Shown here: in pieces, positions 37,874 through 47,507 of the stretch
Layout: each line of letters opens with the position of its first letter
Numbering within the stretch: position 1 is the stretch's first letter
Translations under genes and position numbers: made by a program
Assembly: GCA_019671135.1 (NCBI GenBank)
Contig: JAHRHY010000001.1
Coordinates: forward strand, 1-64,000
Direction of reading: 5' to 3'
DNA from: Linnemannia hyalina
Lineage: Eukaryota > Mortierellomycota > Mortierellomycetes > Mortierellales > Mortierellaceae
Length of the DNA stretch: 64,000 bases
Notes under the pieces: model-generated
Seen by the model: only the letters and a program-made list of their open reading frames with translations
What the model was told of the DNA's origin: nothing
Databases searched by the model: none

Positions 37874-40800
37874 ATGGCAGCGAATACGGCAAAGAAGAAC
37901 GAGGACGTTGGCAATAAGGTTGTTGGTGCGTTAGATGCACTTACCTTGACGTCGGGACGAGATGAGGGAGCAGGCATGGACGTTGATGTTGACATGCAGG
38001 AGACTGTTGGCTCTGACTTTATGGATGCCCATGCAGCCAGAGGAAAGATGAAGGAGTATTCGATGCAACTGGCGACGTTGACGAGACAGAAGATGCAGTT
38101 AGCCGCGCGCATCCAAGGGTTGAGCCAAGAGGAGGGCGACCAGGAGCGACCAAAGTTGGCGGAACTAACACGTCAGATCGCTGAGGCCAAGACCGCGATG
38201 AACGAGTGGAATGTCATGCTGGATGACCTAGAGAGTGCTGAGAGGTCCATGGGGAGGACGGCATTCTCTAGTGTTGTGACCAGAGAGGAGAATGAGGAGT
38301 TGGGGGTTAAGAAGGGTGGAAAGATTGACGAGATCAAGTTGTCGAATGAGTTTCCGCGTTACCATCGGTCGGTCGAGGCTCATCTGCTTCCTGTTCTTGA
38401 CATCAAGATCCACGGTCCCTTGATTACCAACGTCCGAGAGTTCCTGTACGAATTCCATAGAATAGGAGTAACAAAGTTCACGACGGGCGGGTTCGATGAG
38501 AGATGTTCAAGGTTGTTGTGCTTGGCGAATATGGATCGCAAAGCGTCTGATGCCATGAATGCAGTCTTGAGTCGTGACCCTGAAGGAAAGTGGCCGTGGG
38601 CGAGATGCGAGAAAGTGTTTGTGGAGAGTGCTATGACGCAGACTGAGAGAACAGATGAGGTTGAGAAGGTGATCAAGATGGGATTAGAACGAGGTGAATC
38701 GTACAAGCAGTACTACCATCGGATGAAGAGGTTGATGGATGTGTACCAAGTCAAGGACTTACCCAAGTTCGCTGATTTGTTATTCTTGCTGCAGAGAGCG
38801 GTCGACCCGAGCGTTCTTACGATGATCTTGTTGCAGAAGCGCATTGCAGTCCTTGAGGGGATGCTGGGTGTGGCACCTGATGAAACAACCTTCGAGTCTT
38901 ATATGGACAGTTTGCAGCATATGCAGGGACCCGCAGACAGTGATGAGTGGGCACCGGTTATTTTGGAGAGGAGACGATTGACCGGGGCTGCAGATAACGA
39001 AGCAGCGAGGCAGGCCCAGAGTTTAAAGGATAAGCTCATCAACCAGCAGAAGAGGGCAGCGGCAGCAGCAACGCTTGCGACGACAAGTGGAACGCGTGTC
39101 GGGGGGACTACTGGTGGTAGCATCAACCAAGTTCCTACAGCGGGTGACAGTTCGGTCCAGAAGGGGAATGCTGGATTCGGCGGTCAACGTGGCGCCTTCG
39201 GTAATGGTAGTGGTTCTGGTGCGCCTAGAGGTCGAGGAGGCAGTCATGGTCGTGGAGGTTACAAGAGGAACTTCAACCGTGGACACCATCCTTATCCTGG
39301 CAGAGGAAACAGCAATGGTAAGCTAAACCACACTGTTGAGTATGATGATGCATCTGAAGAAAAAGTTGAAGTAGATGGTGGTGAGATGTCTGTTGTCGAC
39401 CAAGATGTCGTTGAGATGAGTAACGAAAATGGTGACGTCACCGAAGTCGAACATGACCGCATGACTAACGACGCGTCTTTCATTCTGCATTCCAAACAGG
39501 TGGAAACAAGCAGTGAGATGCAACAAACTGATGTACATGAACTGGAGGAGCAGTCGCACAGTTTAACAGAAGTAGTCATAGTGAATGAAACAACAACTGA
39601 CGAGAAGAATGTCAGTGACATCAACCCACGGAGTGAAACAGTGAAGAAGAGAAAGAAGAAAAAGAAGAATGCAAAGGGTATTGCGAAAATCGAATTGAAG
39701 AGCAAACTGCGTGGTGAATCCGGTTTGGGTATGAGAGTTCATGTAGGTCCATTGCCGATGCATCCTCTCGACGGGGGGGAAGGTAGCGGTGATGCTAAAG
39801 TGGCTGTCGACCAAGCAAAGGTGAAGTATGGAGCTATGGGCATTGTTAAAGAAGGAAGAGATAATGCACCGGCCGAGTACAACATCGAGGATGTAGTAGA
39901 CGACGAGTACCTAAGGGCCTTCGAAAGATTTTCAATTAGTGATAACCCAGTGTCAGACGCATGTGATGGTTACCCATTATTCTCCTTTGGAGAGAAGGAC
40001 TTTGAGTTAGTACACAAGCACTATGGTTCAAGTAAACGAAAACATCAGCCGGATAATCGACTGTTTGTTCCTGTTTATCTTAATCAAGAGCGACATCTTG
40101 CACTCATTGATACTGGTGCCACACATTCATTTATTAGTGCAGCTGTAGTCAAAAAGTATTCTATTCCGGTTAAACCAATGGAAGGATACATTGAATTAGC
40201 TGACTCGTCTGTCATTAAACGCGTTGGAGAAACGGAAAACGTAGAGATTGTCTGTGGACAGAATGTGCTTAGCGCGCCATATGAGGTTATTGAACAGAGT
40301 CATGCAGTTACCATTGGCATGGATCTCTTTCACCGCTATGGATTCAATATCGTTGGACTACCCGATGCAGATGAGTCGTCTGGACGGATGCCAGCGCCAG
40401 TTGAAGACGAAAAGCCCACGCTGATACCTCTCACGATTCCAGAACGAGAAAAGACGCAGGAATTTATTGCGGAAAAGGACGCGTTCATGAAGAGTATAGA
40501 AGAGTCGCTGAGGTTAAACGCCAAGATTCCAAATACAAGTCATTGTACTATACCTGAAATGAAGGTGTATTTGCCAGTCCCTGATGACGTTATCCTCTAC
40601 CGCAGACCTAAAGTATTTGCTGCATCGCAAATGCCGGTTCTTGATGAAGCAATCCAGAATTGGCTGAAGGATGATGTAATTACATTAGCACCTGCAGGTA
40701 ATGCACACAACAACACATTAACGCTAGCGGCTAAGAAAGATGCTAACGGAAACAAGACTCTCTACCGAGTGTGCTTGGATCCGCGGCCCTTAAACGCGCA

Positions 40801-43480
40801 CCTACCCGATGATAATTTTCCGGTACCACTTATATCAGACATCATGCAATTTGCTGGAGGCAATGCAGTGTTCTCGACTGTGGACCTAAAGCAGGCGTAT
40901 CATCGATTACCAATCCATGAAGAAGATCAGCCGTTGACGGCATTTATGCATAACGGGATTCAATATATGTTCAAGAAGGCTCCTTTTGGATTGAAGCCCT
41001 TGTCCAGTTTGTTTCAGCGTGGCATGAGCCGAATCCTTGGGGATTTGAAATTTGTCAGAAATTTTATCGATGACATTCTTCTCGCATCAAAGAACAGAAG
41101 CGATCATGCGATTCAGATGATAGAGTTGGTTAAACGGCTAACTGATGCCAAGCTTATTATTAACCTTGACAAGTGCAAGTTCTACAGTACGCAGGTGGCG
41201 TTGCTGGGCTTCATTGTGGATCTTGATGGAAAAAGAATTGATCCCAATAAATTGGTGAATATCAATGATTGGAAACCCCCAACTACGGGTAAGCAGGTTC
41301 AATCTTATATGGGGACTTTTAATTTTTTCCGCGATCACGTACCCATTATAGCTACCATTAGCGCTCCGCTAGATGCTATGCGTAATGTGGTGGGTCCATT
41401 TACGTTGAATGCTGCTCAGTTGAAGAGCTTTGAGGCACTAAAGAATTTGTTGGTCTTATCGCCCATAATTTGCTGGGTGGATTTCAATTTGCCGTTATAT
41501 GTTGCTACAGATGCATCTAACGTTGGAATTGGAGCAATTTTATATCAGCTGCCGGAAGGCGAGGCGAATCCCAAAAACATTAGATATATTTCTTTTGTTG
41601 CGCGCTCATTGCAACCCAGTGAACGACGCTATAGTACAACTCAGAAGGAGTTATTGGCAATTGTGTTTGCACTGAAGAAGTTGCATTACTATTTGTGGGG
41701 CCGTCACTTTACGCTTTTCACGGATCATCGCGCTCTTACTTTTATGCATACGCAGAAGGATATGAACTCGATGCTTACCGCATGGCAGGAGACTATTTTG
41801 GATTACACGTTTAAGGTTGTTTATCGACCTGGCGTTCTGAACGTTTTACCAGACGCTTTGTCTCGCCAGTTTCCTCAAGAGTTGTGGACAGCCCGCATTC
41901 AAGGATCTGCTCCGAGCAAAATTTATGGTTATGTTCACTTAATCCAGGACGCCGACACTCAACGTGTGACGGTAGCTGTCTCAGAGAGAAGAGGAGTGTT
42001 AGTCGACGCACATGCGCTTGGTCACATTGGGACCAATGCCATGGTCAAGCATATTCATTCGTTGCAAAAGACGTGGCCTAATCTGGCCAAGGATTGCTTG
42101 GAGTATGTTCAGCGTTGCCAAGAATGCCAGCGAGTCAACATCGCACGCAAGGGATACCACCCTCTGACGGCCATTCATGCTCAGTTACCAGGTGAACATA
42201 TGGCGGTTGATTTGACCGGTCCATTCCCTGTGGAGAGCGATGGAAACCTATTCCTACTCATTTTGGTTGATGTTTGTACAAGGTTCGTCTTCTTGGAACC
42301 CATACCTGACAAGAAGGGGATGACCATTGCAAAAGTTTTGTTCAAAATCTTCACCACTATTGGTTTTCCACGTATCCTCCAATCTGACAATGGCAGAGAA
42401 TTCGTTAACGAGGCGGTGCAAGTGATGACTACCACTATGGGAGTGCAACATAGGTTACTCACCCCTTATCACCCTCGCGGAAACGGAGTCGCCGAAAATC
42501 ATGTGAAAACAGCATGCACTATCATTCGCAAAGAGGTTCAAGACCATAAACAAGCATGGGCGAAACATGTTCCTATGGCACAGCTAGCTATGAACACCAG
42601 AATTGTGGCTCTACACAATTCGTCCCCATTTTCTTTGTTTTTTGCGCGGCGTTATAATGGTATTAGCAATTTTTCGGACACGACAGAGAAGTTATCATCC
42701 CAGGAGGAGCTCTTAAAGCGGCTTGAGTACATGACCAAGACCGTCTTTCCAGCGATTGACACTAAGACCCGTGAAACTCAACGTCGAATGATTGAGCGTT
42801 TCAATAGAACAGTACTGCACAGTGAATTCCCTGATGGAGCAAAGGTTATGTCTTTGGACCCGATCTTGGGCGACAAGCTTTCGCCTAGGTATGAAGGCCC
42901 TTATATTGTAGTCAGACGAACAACTGGTGGATCCTATGTGTTGAAGGATGCCACAGGAGAAGAGTTAGGTCGTAAATTTGCGCCGTCGCAGCTAAAGCTT
43001 GTGCTCGACGATTTTGAAGCAACTGACACATACGTAGTAGAAAAAGTTCTCAACCACAGGCATGGACCTAGGGGGGGGATGGAATACCGCGTAAAATGGA
43101 AAGGGTACAAAGAGGAAACCTGGGAGCCTCAAGAGAATTTTATTGAGAGAAAGTGTATCACAGACTACTGGAAGACTAAAAACCTACCAGGATCGCAATC
43201 TCTAACGCAGCCTCGTCAAACGGCCGCGACTCTCGGGACTAAGGGTCAAGAGCAGGAGCTCAATCCATCGCAACGTAAAGGTGCTACTAAAACATCAAAG
43301 AACATATCCAATGGTGATGCTCTTAATAAGGGTACATGCAAGCGTGCAAACCCCGACGAAGAAGAAGATCAATTGGTCGATCGACGCAGGTCTAAACGAC
43401 TGCGAAGAAATAATGCTAATGGCGAGAAGATGAGTATTGAGCTTAGGACGATTCGCGGGCGTATGCCTGATCGTCATTAG
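37874..43480 (+). CDS. gypsy D Gag-Pol polyprotein in a single frame
   Basis: 1868 aa from ATG 37874. Gag occupies about 1-480: helical capsid-like region (RGESYKQYYHRMKRLMDVYQ) and an Arg/Gly-rich nucleocapsid segment (GAPRGRGGSHGRGGY) in place of a CCHC knuckle. After a charged linker with a Lys-rich patch (KKRKKKKKNAKG) come protease (LALIDTGATHSFIS, Asp about 746), RT (FIDDILLAS, about 1065; LxPLSSLFQRGM), RNase H (VATDASNVGIGAIL), integrase (HALGHIGTNAMVKH...CQECQR; AVDLTGPFP; LQSDNGREFV about 1502; HPRGNGVAENHVK about 1541) and chromodomain (YVVEKVLNHRHG...YRVKWKGYKEETWEP, about 1719-1756). The tail is basic. There are no stops or frameshifts, so it is potentially active. Single-ORF gag-pol with a chromodomain resembles the Tf1/sushi-like branch. 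Confidence 0.94.
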   Translation: MAANTAKKNEDVGNKVVGALDALTLTSGRDEGAGMDVDVDMQETVGSDFMDAHAARGKMKEYSMQLATLTRQKMQLAARIQGLSQEEGDQERPKLAELTRQIAEAKTAMNEWNVMLDDLESAERSMGRTAFSSVVTREENEELGVKKGGKIDEIKLSNEFPRYHRSVEAHLLPVLDIKIHGPLITNVREFLYEFHRIGVTKFTTGGFDERCSRLLCLANMDRKASDAMNAVLSRDPEGKWPWARCEKVFVESAMTQTERTDEVEKVIKMGLERGESYKQYYHRMKRLMDVYQVKDLPKFADLLFLLQRAVDPSVLTMILLQKRIAVLEGMLGVAPDETTFESYMDSLQHMQGPADSDEWAPVILERRRLTGAADNEAARQAQSLKDKLINQQKRAAAAATLATTSGTRVGGTTGGSINQVPTAGDSSVQKGNAGFGGQRGAFGNGSGSGAPRGRGGSHGRGGYKRNFNRGHHPYPGRGNSNGKLNHTVEYDDASEEKVEVDGGEMSVVDQDVVEMSNENGDVTEVEHDRMTNDASFILHSKQVETSSEMQQTDVHELEEQSHSLTEVVIVNETTTDEKNVSDINPRSETVKKRKKKKKNAKGIAKIELKSKLRGESGLGMRVHVGPLPMHPLDGGEGSGDAKVAVDQAKVKYGAMGIVKEGRDNAPAEYNIEDVVDDEYLRAFERFSISDNPVSDACDGYPLFSFGEKDFELVHKHYGSSKRKHQPDNRLFVPVYLNQERHLALIDTGATHSFISAAVVKKYSIPVKPMEGYIELADSSVIKRVGETENVEIVCGQNVLSAPYEVIEQSHAVTIGMDLFHRYGFNIVGLPDADESSGRMPAPVEDEKPTLIPLTIPEREKTQEFIAEKDAFMKSIEESLRLNAKIPNTSHCTIPEMKVYLPVPDDVILYRRPKVFAASQMPVLDEAIQNWLKDDVITLAPAGNAHNNTLTLAAKKDANGNKTLYRVCLDPRPLNAHLPDDNFPVPLISDIMQFAGGNAVFSTVDLKQAYHRLPIHEEDQPLTAFMHNGIQYMFKKAPFGLKPLSSLFQRGMSRILGDLKFVRNFIDDILLASKNRSDHAIQMIELVKRLTDAKLIINLDKCKFYSTQVALLGFIVDLDGKRIDPNKLVNINDWKPPTTGKQVQSYMGTFNFFRDHVPIIATISAPLDAMRNVVGPFTLNAAQLKSFEALKNLLVLSPIICWVDFNLPLYVATDASNVGIGAILYQLPEGEANPKNIRYISFVARSLQPSERRYSTTQKELLAIVFALKKLHYYLWGRHFTLFTDHRALTFMHTQKDMNSMLTAWQETILDYTFKVVYRPGVLNVLPDALSRQFPQELWTARIQGSAPSKIYGYVHLIQDADTQRVTVAVSERRGVLVDAHALGHIGTNAMVKHIHSLQKTWPNLAKDCLEYVQRCQECQRVNIARKGYHPLTAIHAQLPGEHMAVDLTGPFPVESDGNLFLLILVDVCTRFVFLEPIPDKKGMTIAKVLFKIFTTIGFPRILQSDNGREFVNEAVQVMTTTMGVQHRLLTPYHPRGNGVAENHVKTACTIIRKEVQDHKQAWAKHVPMAQLAMNTRIVALHNSSPFSLFFARRYNGISNFSDTTEKLSSQEELLKRLEYMTKTVFPAIDTKTRETQRRMIERFNRTVLHSEFPDGAKVMSLDPILGDKLSPRYEGPYIVVRRTTGGSYVLKDATGEELGRKFAPSQLKLVLDDFEATDTYVVEKVLNHRHGPRGGMEYRVKWKGYKEETWEPQENFIERKCITDYWKTKNLPGSQSLTQPRQTAATLGTKGQEQELNPSQRKGATKTSKNISNGDALNKGTCKRANPDEEEDQLVDRRRSKRLRRNNANGEKMSIELRTIRGRMPDRH

Positions 43481-43791
43481 CATGCATCATCAGTGCATCC
43501 GATGAATAATGCAGTAGGGGTTTTTCCGCTTCCCCTACAATCACGTTCGAGGTTTTCCCTCTTGGGTTTTCCCCTCGCAAGGATTTTTAAACGATTTTTT
43601 GCCTTGAGTGAACAATTAATGTCATGTGAGGATTGTTGATCCTCAACCTGTCTGCAAGGTTTTTATTCAGATTTTTTCCTGGCAGAACAGTAAAATAATG
43701 CACAGAGTCCAAGTGATTCTTAGACACAAACGAGCAGAGCATATATGCGTTTTTAAGCAGACGGCTTTCAGCCTTTCCCATGGGAGGGGAT
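43481..43791 (+). other. gypsy D 3' untranslated region with polypurine tract
   Basis: No gene seen. It ends GGGAGGGGAT directly before the 3' LTR, the likely polypurine tract. Confidence 0.6.
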
Positions 43792-43960
43792 TGTCGCATA
43801 TTTGCCTGTCTCGGGGGTGTCAGCTAATGTAATTAGGCTAGAGACAGTAATTTAGTCATATGACCAGACACCGACATAAATGGAGGTGTCTGGGCTGTTA
43901 ACAAAGATCCCTCTCTTGTCTTATCAATTCGATTGTGCGTGACTAGCGTAAAAATTTTCA
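43792..43960 (+). repeat. gypsy D 3' LTR (169 bp)
   Basis: Same as 36942-37110. It is followed by the second TSD copy TCTCC (43961-43965). Confidence 0.92.
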
Positions 43961-44291
43961 TCTCCAAACAACAAAGTCTTTTTATTTTTCGCACACCACA
44001 CTCTTGAATATGTCCATCTACTATTAACCTGTAACCCTCACTGCAAGATTCGCCAGAGTAGTTCTTGTATGTCATCATCTAAAGCACTTGTACTCTCAAC
44101 TGTATCTTTGGGGCGAAATACAGGGGAGAGATTACATTTTAAAAAAACATGTGCTGTCTATTGCTATTTTATTCTGTGTTCTGTTGCCCACTATGAAGAG
44201 ATATGTCAGTTATGGAAGTAAACACTCCGTTCCTTGGGCTTTGGATATTTTTTATATGCCTTTTTATATCCTCTGCACATGAAGGGGCCGC
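43961..44291 (+). repeat. 495-bp terminal module, right end of copy 1, 3' part (variant I)
   Basis: Resumes the module at TCTCCAAACAAC and ends GAAGGGGCCGC, then TSD TAT. It shares variant I diagnostic bases with 12678-13172 (for example CTTTGGGGCGAAATAC). Confidence 0.88.
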
Positions 44292-44366
44292 TATCAGCAG
44301 TGGTAGTATTTGAGGACCCATTGAAATCGTCCGTCTCCTGTTGACCTTGGAGGTGTCGAGAGGGTG

Positions 44367-45071
44367 CTAGAGGCAATCGATTCTTTTGTACATTGGCCAT
44401 GGCCACTTGTTGCAGCTACGGAACCATTTGAAGTGAGTCTGGATCAGATTAATAAATTTACGTCTTAAGAGAAAGATGATTCTCCATCCGCTAAAACCCT
44501 TCTCGCAGTTGATCTCAGGAATAAATGCACCTATGGTGAACGTCAACACTTACCGAAGGAAGTCCGTCGTGCTCATCTTCATTATCGGATGCTTGCCTTC
44601 GTTGGTCGTAATGCTGCTGTGTAGCTAAGTGACGTTGGACACTCCTAGTAGACTTTTTAATGAATTTTAATATTAGCGCCAGTAAGAGATGTTCTATCCA
44701 CAAATTCGCTTATCCAAGTGTCCACTTACAGGTGATTTTGGTAACCTCGCATTTTTGTTCGCGCTGAGTTGTGAATCACCACCATTCGAGACGCCACTAC
44801 TGGGAAAAATGTCGTAGGTGCTATTATTACTCCGTGGATCACCGTACTCATTGTCATCTCCTCGATCTGATTCAATATCGCCGGCTCTGTCGTCCTCAGA
44901 ATGGAACTCCTCGTTGGTCCTGTCAAAAGCAGATTCATCACTTTTTCTGCTCCAGTCTTCGTTCCATCCATCCCTACTGCTCTCTTTCGCATCATCATCG
45001 CTCTGTTGCCAGCTTTCGCAACCGTCCAATGGAGAGTTGGTTTGATCATCGTCCGTTATGACGTGCCTCAT
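44367..45071 (-). CDS. possible spliced gene for a short acidic protein
   Basis: Low-confidence model of three exons: 45071-44730 (ATG, 114 codons, highly acidic: DWSRKSDESAFDRTNEEFHSED-type composition), 44652-44554 (33 codons, TRSVQRHLATQQHYDQRRQ) and about 44501-44367 (basic, WRIIFLLRRKFINLIQ). Both donors are GTAAGT, both first exon lengths are multiples of three, and the acceptors are AAAAAG and CTGCGAG. The second intron would be only about 52 nt. No family recognised. It could be host DNA between two transposon nests or an old element remnant. An in-frame CA repeat upstream of the ATG is probably untranslated. Confidence 0.3.
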
Positions 45072-45089
45072 TTGAGCAAAAAACAAATG

Positions 45090-45131
45090 AGTGTGTGTGT
45101 GTGTGTGTGTGTGAGTGTGTGTGTGTGTGAG
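45090..45131. repeat. GT microsatellite
   Basis: GTGTGT runs broken by GTGA, followed by GAGGGGGGGAG. Confidence 0.85.
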
Positions 45132-45264
45132 GGGGGGAGAAAGAAGAGACAAAGATAAACGGCTACGTTTCAATGGGCCATGTTATCCTTTCACTAGAGG
45201 GAGGTTGATTAAACTGAAAGAAACCTGTATATTTAGAAATCGCTCTCTATTGGTCGAACCTTGT

Positions 45265-45400
45265 TTGACCTGATGTCCCAATTCTTTGACCTGATGTTGA
45301 CCTGTTGTTGGTGTGACAAAAAAGAGAATTGACCTGTTCTTTCAATTTCTAAGCCACCACTTGACCTGTTATCAGCCAAATGTACCACAACTCAACCTGT
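45265..45400. promoter_or_regulatory. cluster of TTGACCTG motifs
   Basis: At least five TTGACCTG copies plus one CAACCTGTT variant within about 140 bp, some followed by ATG or TT. It lies about 200-330 bp upstream of the minus-strand acidic ORF at 45071. It may be a set of regulator sites or a degenerate repeat. Confidence 0.3.
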
Positions 45401-45423
45401 TCTCACATCAGCCCAGACCTCTG

Positions 45424-45507
45424 TAAATGGAGGTGTCTGGGCTGTTAACAAAGATCCCTCTCTTGTCTTATCAATTCGATTGTGCGTGACTAGCGTAAAA
45501 ATTTTCA
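45424..45507 (+). repeat. truncated LTR fragment of gypsy D family
   Basis: The last 84 bases of the 169-bp LTR (TAAATGGAGGTGTCTGGG to AAAATTTTCA). The 5' half is missing. It lies three bases before the pogo terminal repeat. Confidence 0.88.
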
Positions 45508-45510
45508 AAA

Positions 45511-45592
45511 CAGACTGAATTACCTCCATGAAAGAGGTATTCTAAAACTTGAAAACACAGTCCCGAGTATATAGTGCACGTGAGCATTGACG
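45511..45592. repeat. pogo left terminal inverted repeat
   Basis: CAGACTGAATTACC to CATTGACG; pairs with about 55498-55579. Confidence 0.85.
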
Positions 45593-45627
45593 CAACCATG
45601 CACAGAGAAAGAAAGGAAAGTCGTGTT

Positions 45628-46084
45628 TTATTCATATCCATTCGCAACTACTTCAACCAACTCTTCATCCCTAACGGCCGTACAAGCACGCACAAGGTGT
45701 TTTACTGCTTTTCGGAGCTCCTCCTTACTTCCTTGGCCTCGTCCCCCACTCTGTCGCACTCGCTTGATACCGTCGATTGTAAGAACATCACTGTCTCCTG
45801 CCAAACGTTTCAGCGTCTCGATAGTTCCATAGATATCTGTGTCTGCGATGGGTGAGCTTCCAGGATCCTCGTGGCTTGAGCAATCGCCAGTGCTTACTTG
45901 ATGACCGTCCACGCTTTCACGTTCTCTTCCCTCCTCATCCACTTGTTGTAGCTCCTCCTCGGCCTGCTCATCCCTGCTCTCTACCGCTCTGAAACCCGCT
46001 ACATTCGCTGGCCCAATCTCGGCGATGATATGTTCGAAATATGCCTTCTCCTGCTCTTTGTATGGTTCGTGCTGGGTGGACTGA
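45628..46084 (-). pseudogene. pogo transposase, C-terminal segment
   Basis: The open frame enters from the gypsy E junction (TSD ACTGA) and ends at the stop at 45628. It starts QSTQHEPYKEQEKAYFEHII and is followed by a Glu/Gln- and Asp-rich tail with TIETLKRLAGDSDVLTIDG. Joined to 52945-53084 after removing element E and one TSD copy, the frame is continuous (DEQIKPQ then STQHEP), which supports this as the end of the same transposase. The acidic tail is typical of pogo-type transposases. Confidence 0.72.
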
Positions 46085-46324
46085 TGTCACAGTATCATAA
46101 TCTGTTGTGACCCTAGATCATTAGCGTCATCTAACCACTGTCTCATCTAACCACATTAACACCTAATTACATCCCCATCTAACCACATCACCACCTCACC
46201 ACATCACCACCATCCTGGAGCCCATAGCCTAGCACACATAAATACCCTGGCTCCCCTGTACAATAAACACCATCCGTTTCTGCCTCCTGCTCTTGTCTAT
46301 CACCCTTCTTCTGTTGCTATTACA
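46085..46324 (+). repeat. gypsy E 5' LTR (240 bp)
   Basis: TGTCACAGTATCATAATC to GTTGCTATTACA. Contains several CATCTAACCACAT/CACCACATCACC repeats and a TATA-like ATAAATACCC. Confidence 0.92.
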
Positions 46325-46341
46325 TGGTAGCAAAAGTAACT
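46325..46341 (+). other. primer binding site of gypsy E
   Basis: TGGTAGCAAAAGTAAC directly after the LTR; its start matches a tRNA 3' end GCTACCA, as in element A. Confidence 0.7.
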
Positions 46342-46513
46342 TCGATCCATACCCCTCTGCCCTGATCTGTCAAATTTTCTGTTCCTGCTCCAGCTCCGTT
46401 CCTGTCTACCCATATTTTATTTTCTCTTTCCACACGTACAGCTCTCTCCTCCTTTTACCATATCCCTACTATCCTTTTTTATTTTCTTACTTTTCTGCAC
46501 CCTTCCGGCTCTT

Positions 46514-47305
46514 ATGTCTGCTACCGACGAAATTCGCCAGCTCGCCTCTGGCCTTACTGACGAGGCCAGGACCAGGATTGAAACCCTCCTTGCAAGCCTT
46601 ACTCCCCTACCTCCTGCTCCAACCCAACTCGAACAAGAGGCTGCCTGCCGCGATGTTGCCCGCACCCTCCATAAAATCCTTAAGCCTCAGACCCCCTCTC
46701 CTTACGCTGGCGCGATCGACGCCGATGCCTGTCATAACTTCATCGACAATCAAGAGGAGTATTATGAGGTCGTCAACCTTGCATCCGCTGAATGGGTCCA
46801 GTATACGGCCCTTAACCTCACTGACGATGCGAAATCATGGTGGAGATCAAGCGGCCTTACCATTCGCAGCTCCTGGGACGACTTCAAACAAGCCTTCCTC
46901 AACTTTCACACCCCGCCCAATGCCGCCGTCGCTGCTCTTTCGGCTCTTGAGTCTTTACGACAAGGCAAGCGTACAGTCACCGCCTACACCCACGAATTCC
47001 GCCGCCTTCGCCGTCGAGTTCCCTCCCTTGACAATACTACCGCCTTGCACTGGTACAAAAAAGGCCTCGAAAAAGAAACCAGCAAGGAGGTTATGCTTCG
47101 CCAGCCGGAGACCTTGGATATTGCCATTACTCAAGCCACTCTGGTTCACTCCATCCTCTACCCTGACGGGCCCACTGGTCCCAAGCCCATTGTTCAACAA
47201 TCCAGCGATATGGAGATCGACACCCTCCATGTTGCTATCAACAACCTCTCCGCACAAGTCAGCTACCTTTCGCGCCGATCCGGCTACAACCACAGCCAGC
47301 ACAAC
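46514..47305 (+). pseudogene. gypsy E gag, 5' part
   Basis: ATG 46514 (MSATDEIRQLASGL). Capsid domain typical of Ty3 gag: WWRSSGLTIRSSWDDFKQAFLNFH-type segment, then LESLRQGKRTVTAYTHEFRRL and LHWYKKGLEKE. It is cut at residue 264 (NHSQHN) by a solo LTR and continues at 47508 with the zinc knuckle. The frame is continuous when the LTR and one ACAAC are removed. Confidence 0.85.
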
Positions 47306-47502
47306 TGTCAAGAAAGCAGACCAAGCAATAGAATGAAGTAGATAAAGAGAACCTTGATCAAGGACTAAGAAATGAGTATAAGGAATAGGTTAAAGAGTAT
47401 GTTGTATTGGCGATACCAAGTAAAGAGCTATAGATTTGCTATCTAAGGCCCTTTTATACTCGTTAGGGCGAAGTCACAAGAGCAAGCTCTTGTCTCGTGA
47501 CA
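47306..47502 (-). mobile_element. solo LTR of the gypsy B family
   Basis: 197 bp, the reverse complement of the LTR at 5684-5880. It is flanked by a perfect 5-bp TSD ACAAC (47301-47305 and 47503-47507). The internal region was lost by LTR-LTR recombination. Confidence 0.94.
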
Positions 47503-47507
47503 ACAAC

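Larger units (their letters stand above)
36942..43960 (+). mobile_element. Ty3/gypsy chromodomain LTR retrotransposon D
   Basis: 7019 bp with 169-bp LTRs (36942-37110 and 43792-43960), TSD TCTCC on both sides and one long gag-pol ORF. The LTRs look identical, so insertion was recent and later than copy 1. It interrupts the right terminal module of copy 1. Confidence 0.95.
12678..44291 (+). mobile_element. outer DDE transposon with direct 495-bp terminal modules (copy 1), nested insertions
   Basis: Left terminal module 12678-13172 and right terminal module 36773-44291 (split by gypsy D) are the same sequence variant. The flanks share the 3-bp TSD TAT (12675-12677 and 44292-44294). Inside are a DDE transposase (13334-14623) and a Cys/His-acidic protein gene now in three pieces (20743-21952, 29750-30230, 35723-36299). 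Without later insertions it would be about 6 kb. Four younger elements lie inside it: 15035-20519, 21953-29749, 30231-35722 and 36942-43960. It inserted into the gag remnant of element C. Confidence 0.82.
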
